From assembly GCF_003286085.1 (NCBI RefSeq), contig NW_020825294.1, positions 16,018,501 to 16,082,500 of the forward strand: 64,000 bases of DNA, read 5' to 3'. This DNA is from Drosophila persimilis (lineage: Eukaryota; Arthropoda; Insecta; Diptera; Drosophilidae). Shown here piece by piece: positions 57,501-64,000 of the stretch. The notes below the pieces were generated by a model. The model was not told where the DNA came from and did no database searches. It saw only the letters and a program-made list of their open reading frames with translations. The first letter of the stretch is position 1. Each line of letters opens with the position of its first letter. The position numbers and the translations under genes are program-made.

Positions 57501-58361
57501 TGACGAAATAGTCTCTCCGCTTGCAGAAAACTTATCTCCGGCGGCGAGAAATTTATATCCCCGGCCTGTCAACTTATCTCTGCTAACGAAATACGTCTCT
57601 CCACTGGCAGAAAACTTATCTCTGCTGACGAAATACATCTCTCCGCTTGCAGAAAACTTATCTCCTGCGGCGAGAAATTTTTATCCCCGGCCTGACAACT
57701 TATCTCTGCCAACGAAATACGTCTCTCCACTGGCAGAAAAATTATCTCTGCTGACGAAATACATCTCTCCGCTTGCAGAAAACTTATCTCCTGCGGCGAG
57801 AAATTTTTATCCCCGGCCTGTCAACATATCTCTGCTAACGAAATACGTCTCTCCACTGGCAGAAAACTTATCTCTGCTGACGAAATACATCTCTCCGCTT
57901 GCAGAAAACTTATCTCCGGCGGCGAGAAATTTATATCCCCGGCCTGTCAACTTATCTCTGCTAACGAAATACGTCTCTCCACTGGCAGAAAACTTATCTC
58001 TGCTGACGAAATACATCTCTCCGCTTGCAGAAAACTTATCTCCTGCGGCGAGAAATTTTTATCCCCAGCCTGACAACTTATCTCTGCTAACGAAATACGT
58101 CTCTCCGCTGGCGGAAAACTTATATCCGGTGGCGGGAAATATATATCCTCTGCCGGACAACTTATCTCTGCTGACGAAATACGTCTATCCACTGGCAGAA
58201 AACTTATATCTGCTGACGAAATAGTCTCTCCGCTTGTAGAAAACTTATCTCCGGCGGCGAGAAATTTATATCCCCGGCCTGTCAACTTATCTCTGCTAAC
58301 GAAATACGTCTCTCCACTGGCAGAAAACTTATCTCTGCTGACGAAATACATCTCTCCGCTT

Positions 58362-59124
58362 ATCGCTGCTGAGAAAATACATCTCTTCGCTTGCGGAAAA
58401 CTTATCTGCGGTGGCGGAAATTTATATCCGCTGGCGGAAAACTTTTCTCCGATAACGGACATATTATATCCCCTGCCAGACAACTTATCTCTGCTTACGA
58501 AATACGTCTCTCCGCTGGCGGAAAACTTATTTCCGGTGCCGAGAAATCTATATCCGCTTGCGGACAACTTATTTCCGCTGACAGACAATTTATCTCCGCT
58601 GACGAACTACGATTCTCCACTGGCAGAAATCTTATCTCCGACGGCAGGAAATTTACATCCCCTGACGGACAATTTATCCCCGCTGACGAATTACGTTTCT
58701 CCGCCGGCAGAAAACTGATCTCCGCTGGCAGAACATTTACCTCCGGCGGCGGGAAATTTATATCCCCTGCCGGATAGCTTATCTCTGCTAACGAAATACG
58801 TCTCTCCGCTGGCGGAAAACTGATTTCCGGTGGCTGGAAATATATATCCTCTGCCGGACAACTTATCTCTGCTGACGAAATACGTCTCTCCGCTTGCAGC
58901 AAACTTATCTCTGCTGACGAAATACGTCTCTCCGCTTGTAGAAAACTTTTCTCCTGCGGCGAGAAATTTTTATCCCCAGCCGGACAACTTATCTCTGCTA
59001 AAGAAATACGTCTCTCCGCTGGCGGAAAACTTATTTCCGGTGCCGGGAAATCTATATCCACTGCCGGAAAACTTATCTCTGCTGACGAAATACGTCTCTC
59101 CACTGGCAGAAAACTTATCTCTGC
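58362..59124 (+). repeat. Higher-order satellite copy ii, left-truncated
   Basis: Begins inside a monomer at CTCCGCTTATCGCTGCTG, an abrupt junction between two otherwise separate satellite phrases. This is a visible recombination breakpoint. Confidence 0.78.
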
Positions 59125-60213
59125 TGACGAAATACATCTCTCCGCTTGCAGAAAACTTATCTCCGGCGGCGAGAAATTTTTATCCCCAGCCTGACAACTT
59201 ATCTCTGCTAAAGAAATACGTCTCTCCGCTTACGGAAAACTTATTTCCGGTGGCGGGAAATATATATCCTCTGCCGGACAACTTATCTCTGCTGACGAAA
59301 TACGTCTCTCCGCTTGCAGCAAACTTATCTCTGCTGACGAAATACGTCTCTCCGCTTGTAGAAAACTTATCTCCTGCGGCGAGAAATTTTTATCCCCAGC
59401 CTGACAACTTATCTCTGCTAAAGAAATACGTCTCTCCGCTGGCGGAAAACTTATTTCCGGTGGCGGGAAAAATATATCCACTGCCGGACAAGTTATCTCT
59501 GCAGACGAAATACGTCTCTCCGCTTGCAGCTCACTTATCTCTGCTGACGAAATACGTCTCTCCGCTTGCAGAAAACTTATCTCCGGCGGCGAGAAATTTA
59601 TATCCCCGGCCTGTCAACTTATCTCTGCTAACGAAATACGTCTCTCCTCTGGCAGAAAACTTATCTCTGCTGACGAAATACATCTCTCCGCTTGCAGAAA
59701 ACTTATCTCCTGCGGCGAGAAATTTTTATCCCCGGCCTGACAACTTATCTCTGCCAACGAAATACGTCTCTCCACTGGCAGAAAACGTATCTCTGCTGAC
59801 GAAATACGTCTCTCCGCTTGCAGAAAACTTATCTCCTGCGGCGAGAAATTTTTATCCCCAGCCTGACAACTTATCTCTGCTAACGAAATACGTCTCTCCA
59901 CTGGCAGAAAACTTATCTCTGCTGACGAAATACATCTCTCCGCTTGCAGAAAACTTATCTCCTGCGGCGGGAAATTTTTATCTCCGGCCTGACAACTTAT
60001 CTCTGCTAACGAAATACGTCTCTCCGCTGCCGGAAAACTTATTTCCGGTGGCGGGAAATATATATCCCCTGCCGGACAACTTATCTCAGCTGACGAAATA
60101 CGTCTCTACGCTGGCAGAAAACTTATCTCCGGCGGCGGGAAATATATCCGCTGGCGGAAAACTTTTCTCCGCTGACAGACATTTTATCTCCGCTGGCAGA
60201 ACATTTACCTCCG

Positions 60214-61305
60214 GCGGCGGGAAATATATATCCCCTGCCGGACAACTTATCTCTGCTGACGCAATACGTCTCTACGCTGGCAGAAAACTTATTTCCGGTG
60301 CCGGGAAATCGATATCCGCTGGCGGACAACTTATCTCCGCTGGCGGACAGTTTATCTCCGCTGACGAACTACGATTCTCCACTGGCAGAAATCTTATCTC
60401 CGGCGGCAGGAAATTTATATCCCCTGACGGACAATTTCTCCCCGCTGACGAATTACGTTTCTCCGCCGGCAGAAAACTTATCTCCGCTGGCATAACATTT
60501 ACTTCCGGCGGCGAGGAATTTATATCCCCTGCCGGACATCTTATCGCTGCTGACAAAATACATCTCTTCGCTTGCGGAAAACTTATCTGCGGTGGCGGAA
60601 ATTTATATCCGCTGGCGGAAAACTTTTCTCCGATAACGGACATATTATATCCCCTGCCAGACAACTTATCTCTGCTTACGAAATACGTCTCTCCGCTGGC
60701 GGAAAACTTATTTCCGGTGCCGAGAAATCTATATCCGCTTGCGGACAACTTATTTCCGCTGACAGACAATTTATCTCCGCTGACGAACTACGATTCTCCA
60801 CTGGCAGAAATCTTATCTCCGACGGCAGGAAATTTACATCCCCTGACGGACAATTTATCCCCGCTGACGAATTACGTTTCTCCGCCGGCAGAAAACTGAT
60901 CTCCGCTGGCAGAACATTTACCTCCGGCGGCGGGAAATTTATATCCCCTGCCGGATAGCTTATCTCTGCTAACGAAATACGTCTCTCCGCTGGCGGAAAA
61001 CTGATTTCCGGTGGCGGGAAATATATATCCTCTGCCGGACAACTTATCTCTGCTGACGAAATACGTCTCTCCGCTTGCAGCAAACTTATCTCTGCTGACG
61101 AAATACGTCTCTCCGCTTGTAGAAAACTTTTCTCCTGCGGCGAGAAATTTTTATCCCCAGCCGGACAACTTATCTCTGCTAAAGAAATACGTCTCTCCGC
61201 TGGCGGAAAACTTATTTCCGGTGCCGGGAAATCTATATCCACTGCCGGAAAACTTATCTCTGCTGACGAAATACGTCTCTCCACTGGCAGAAAACTTATC
61301 TCTGC
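60214..61305 (+). repeat. Higher-order satellite copy iii
   Basis: Same as copy i, followed by further duplicated material: 59614-60330 recurs at 61459-62175 (offset 1,845). A partial fourth copy of its middle lies at 62811-63180. Confidence 0.78.
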
Positions 61306-64000
61306 TGACGAAATACATCTCTCCGCTTGCAGAAAACTTATCTCCGGCGGCGAGAAATTTATATCCCCGGCCTGTCAACTTATCTCTGCTAACGAAATAC
61401 GTCTCTCCGCTTGCAGAAAACTTATCTCCGGCGGCGAGAAATTTATATCCCCGGCCTGTCAACTTATCTCTGCTAACGAAATACGTCTCTCCACTGGCAG
61501 AAAACTTATCTCTGCTGACGAAATACATCTCTCCGCTTGCAGAAAACTTATCTCCTGCGGCGAGAAATTTTTATCCCCGGCCTGACAACTTATCTCTGCC
61601 AACGAAATACGTCTCTCCACTGGCAGAAAACGTATCTCTGCTGACGAAATACGTCTCTCCGCTTGCAGAAAACTTATCTCCTGCGGCGAGAAATTTTTAT
61701 CCCCAGCCTGACAACTTATCTCTGCTAACGAAATACGTCTCTCCACTGGCAGAAAACTTATCTCTGCTGACGAAATACATCTCTCCGCTTGCAGAAAACT
61801 TATCTCCTGCGGCGGGAAATTTTTATCTCCGGCCTGACAACTTATCTCTGCTAACGAAATACGTCTCTCCGCTGCCGGAAAACTTATTTCCGGTGGCGGG
61901 AAATATATATCCCCTGCCGGACAACTTATCTCAGCTGACGAAATACGTCTCTACGCTGGCAGAAAACTTATCTCCGGCGGCGGGAAAAATATCCGCTGGC
62001 GGAAAACATTTCTCCGCTGACAGACATTTTATCTCCGCTGGCAGAACATTTACCTCCGGCGGCGGGAAATATATATCCCCTGCCGGACAACTTATCTCTG
62101 CTGACGCAATACGTCTCTACGCTGGCAGAAAACTTATTTCCGGTGCCGGGAAATCGATATCCGCTGGCGGACAACTTATCTCCGCTGGCGGACAGTTTAT
62201 CTCCGCTGACGAACTACGATTCTCCACTGGCAGAAATCTTATCTCCGGCGGCGGGAAATTTATATCCCCTGACGGACAATTTATCCCCGCTGACGAATTA
62301 CGTTTCTCCGCCGGCAGAAAACTGATCTCCGCTGGCATAACATTTACCTCAGGCGGGAAATCTATATCCCTTGCCGGACATCTTATCACGGCTGACAAAA
62401 TACATCTCTCCGCTGGCGGAAAACTTATCTGCGGTGGCGGGAAATCTATATCCTCTGCCGGACAACTTATCTCTTCTGACGAAATACGTATCTCCGCTTG
62501 CAGCAAACTTATCTCTGCTGACGAAATACGTCTCTCCGCTTGTAGAAAACTAATCTCCGGCGGCGAGAAATTTATATCCCCGGCCTAACAACTTATCTCT
62601 GCTAACGAAATACGTCTCTCCGCCGGCGGAAAACTTATTTCCGGTGGCGGGAAATATATATCCCCTGCCGGACAACTTATCTCTGCTGACGAAATACGTC
62701 TCTACGTTGGCAGAAAACTTATCTCCGGCGCCGGAAATCTATATCTCCTGCCAGACAACTTATCTCTGCTTACGAAATACGTCTCTCCGCTGGCGGAAAA
62801 CTTATTTCCGGTGCCGAGAAATCTATATCCGCTTGCGGACAACTTATTTCCGCTGACAGACAATTTATCTCCGCTGACGAACTACGATTCTCCACTGGCA
62901 GAAATCTTATCTCCGACGGCAGGAAATTTACATCCCCTAACGGACAATTTATCCCCGCTGACGAATTACGTTTCTCCGCCGGCAGAAAACTGATCTCCGC
63001 TGGCAGAACATTTACCTCCGGCGGCGGGAAATTTATATCCCCTGCCGGACAGCTTATCTCTGCTAACGAAATACGTCTCTCCGCTGGCGGAAAACTTATT
63101 TCCGGTGGCGGGAAATCTATATCCTCTGCCGGACAACTTATCGCTGCTGACGAAATACGTCTCTCCGCTTGCAGCAAACTTATCTCTGCTGACGAAATAC
63201 GTCTCTCTGCTTGTAGAAAACATATCTCCGGCGGCGAGAAATTTATATCCCCGGCCTGACAACTTATCTATGCTTACGAAATACGTCTCTCCGCTGGAGG
63301 AAAACTTATTTCCGGTGGCGGGAAATATATATCCCCTGCCGGACAACTTATGAACTTATGAACAACTTGCTGAAAACTTATTTCTGCTGAAGAAATACGG
63401 CTCTCCGCTTGCAGAAAACTTATCTCCGGCGGCGAGAAATTTTTATACCCGGCCTGACAACTGACAACTGACAACGAAATACGTCTCTCCGCTGGGGGAA
63501 AACTTATTTCCGGTGGCGGGAAATATATATTCCCTGCCGGACAACTTATCTCAGCTGACGAAATACGTCTCTACGCTGGCGGAAAACTTATCTCCGGCGG
63601 CGGAAAATCTATATCCTCTGCCAGACAACTTATCTCTGCTTACGAAATACGTCTCTGCGCTGGCGGAAAACTAATTTCCGGTGCCGGGAAATCTATATCC
63701 TCTGCCGGACAACTTATCTCTGCTGACGAAATACGTCTCTCCGCTTGCAGCAAACTTTATCCCCGCTGACGAATTACGTTTCTCCGCCGGCAGAAAACTG
63801 ATCTCCGCTGGCAGAACATTTACCTCCGGCGGCGGGAAATTTATATCCCCTGCCGGACAGCTTATCTCTGCTAACGAAATACGTCTCTCCGCTGGCGGAA
63901 AACTTATTTCCGGTGGCGGGAAATCTATATCCTCTGCCGGACAACTTATCGCTGCTGACGAAATACGTCTCTCCGCTTGCAGCAAACTTATCTCTGCTGA

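Larger units (their letters stand above)
52240..64000 (+). repeat. 21 bp satellite array, block 5
   Basis: Runs to the window end in the same orientation. The first 2 kb (52.3-54.3 kb) resembles 41.4-42.1 kb on the other side of Copia-3. From about 54.6 kb a distinct variant family dominates, with CCGCTTGCAGAAAAC and TCCTGCGGCGAGAAATTTTTAT monomers and a duplicated LLTKYVS monomer giving 5- and 6-monomer units. Long shadow ORFs (644 codons at 54239-56173, 689 at 58830-60899, 525 at 61011-62588) join different frames through irregular monomers. Near 63455-63475 the phrase CTGACAA is repeated three times, a small expansion. Confidence 0.95.

Overview
This 64 kb window is eukaryotic repeat DNA with no host gene that I can support. 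It looks like insect satellite heterochromatin. The evidence is two Ty3/gypsy elements, three copia elements primed in the Drosophila-copia manner (an internal piece of initiator tRNA-Met), and a non-LTR element (LINE) with an RNase H domain, an ORF1 like those of insect LINEs and a (CCTAA)n tail. Higher Diptera or another insect order would fit; the species cannot be read from the sequence.

The window partitions completely into two kinds of DNA. (1) About 34.0 kb is one satellite in a single orientation: 1-4814, 15078-17501, 22165-27813, 32751-42114 and 52240-64000. Its monomer is 21 bp, a GC-rich half plus an AT-rich half. Four diverged monomer types (A-B-C-D) alternate as an 84 bp unit, and this is nested in larger copies of 168 bp, 1,026 bp and about 1-2.2 kb. 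Because 21 is a multiple of 3 and the consensus has few stops, four to five of the six frames stay open, giving many long but meaningless overlapping ORFs, the longest 784 codons. (2) About 30.0 kb is five LTR retrotransposons inserted into the satellite: Gypsy-1 (4815-10142, minus), Gypsy-2 (10149-15077, plus), Copia-1 (17502-22164, minus), Copia-2 (27814-32750, minus; same family as Copia-1) and Copia-3 (42115-52239, minus). Copia-3 is itself split by a 5.5 kb LINE (45069-50602, minus) with a 13 bp target-site duplication (TSD).

Gypsy-2 is the only element with a complete, uninterrupted polyprotein (1,316 aa). Gypsy-1 is one long frame with two in-frame stops. The two copia-family twins have LTRs identical by eye but different disabling lesions. 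Copia-3 has three frameshifts plus the LINE, and the LINE has breaks in both ORFs. LTR divergence by eye orders the insertions as Gypsy-1 (oldest, roughly 8-10%), Copia-3 (about 2%), Gypsy-2 (about 1%), Copia-1/-2 (near zero).

The points most worth a second look are: the 21 bp satellite and its hierarchy; two unrelated gypsy families landing in the same TATATAT of one monomer; a collinear block at about 35.6-41.4 kb that keeps 'empty' versions of the DNA around both Copia-1 and Copia-2; young copies that seem to have been defective when they inserted; and five of six elements lying antisense to the satellite plus strand. The architecture, islands of retroelements in a satellite sea, resembles insect centromeres/pericentromeres or piRNA-source loci, but that is inference only.
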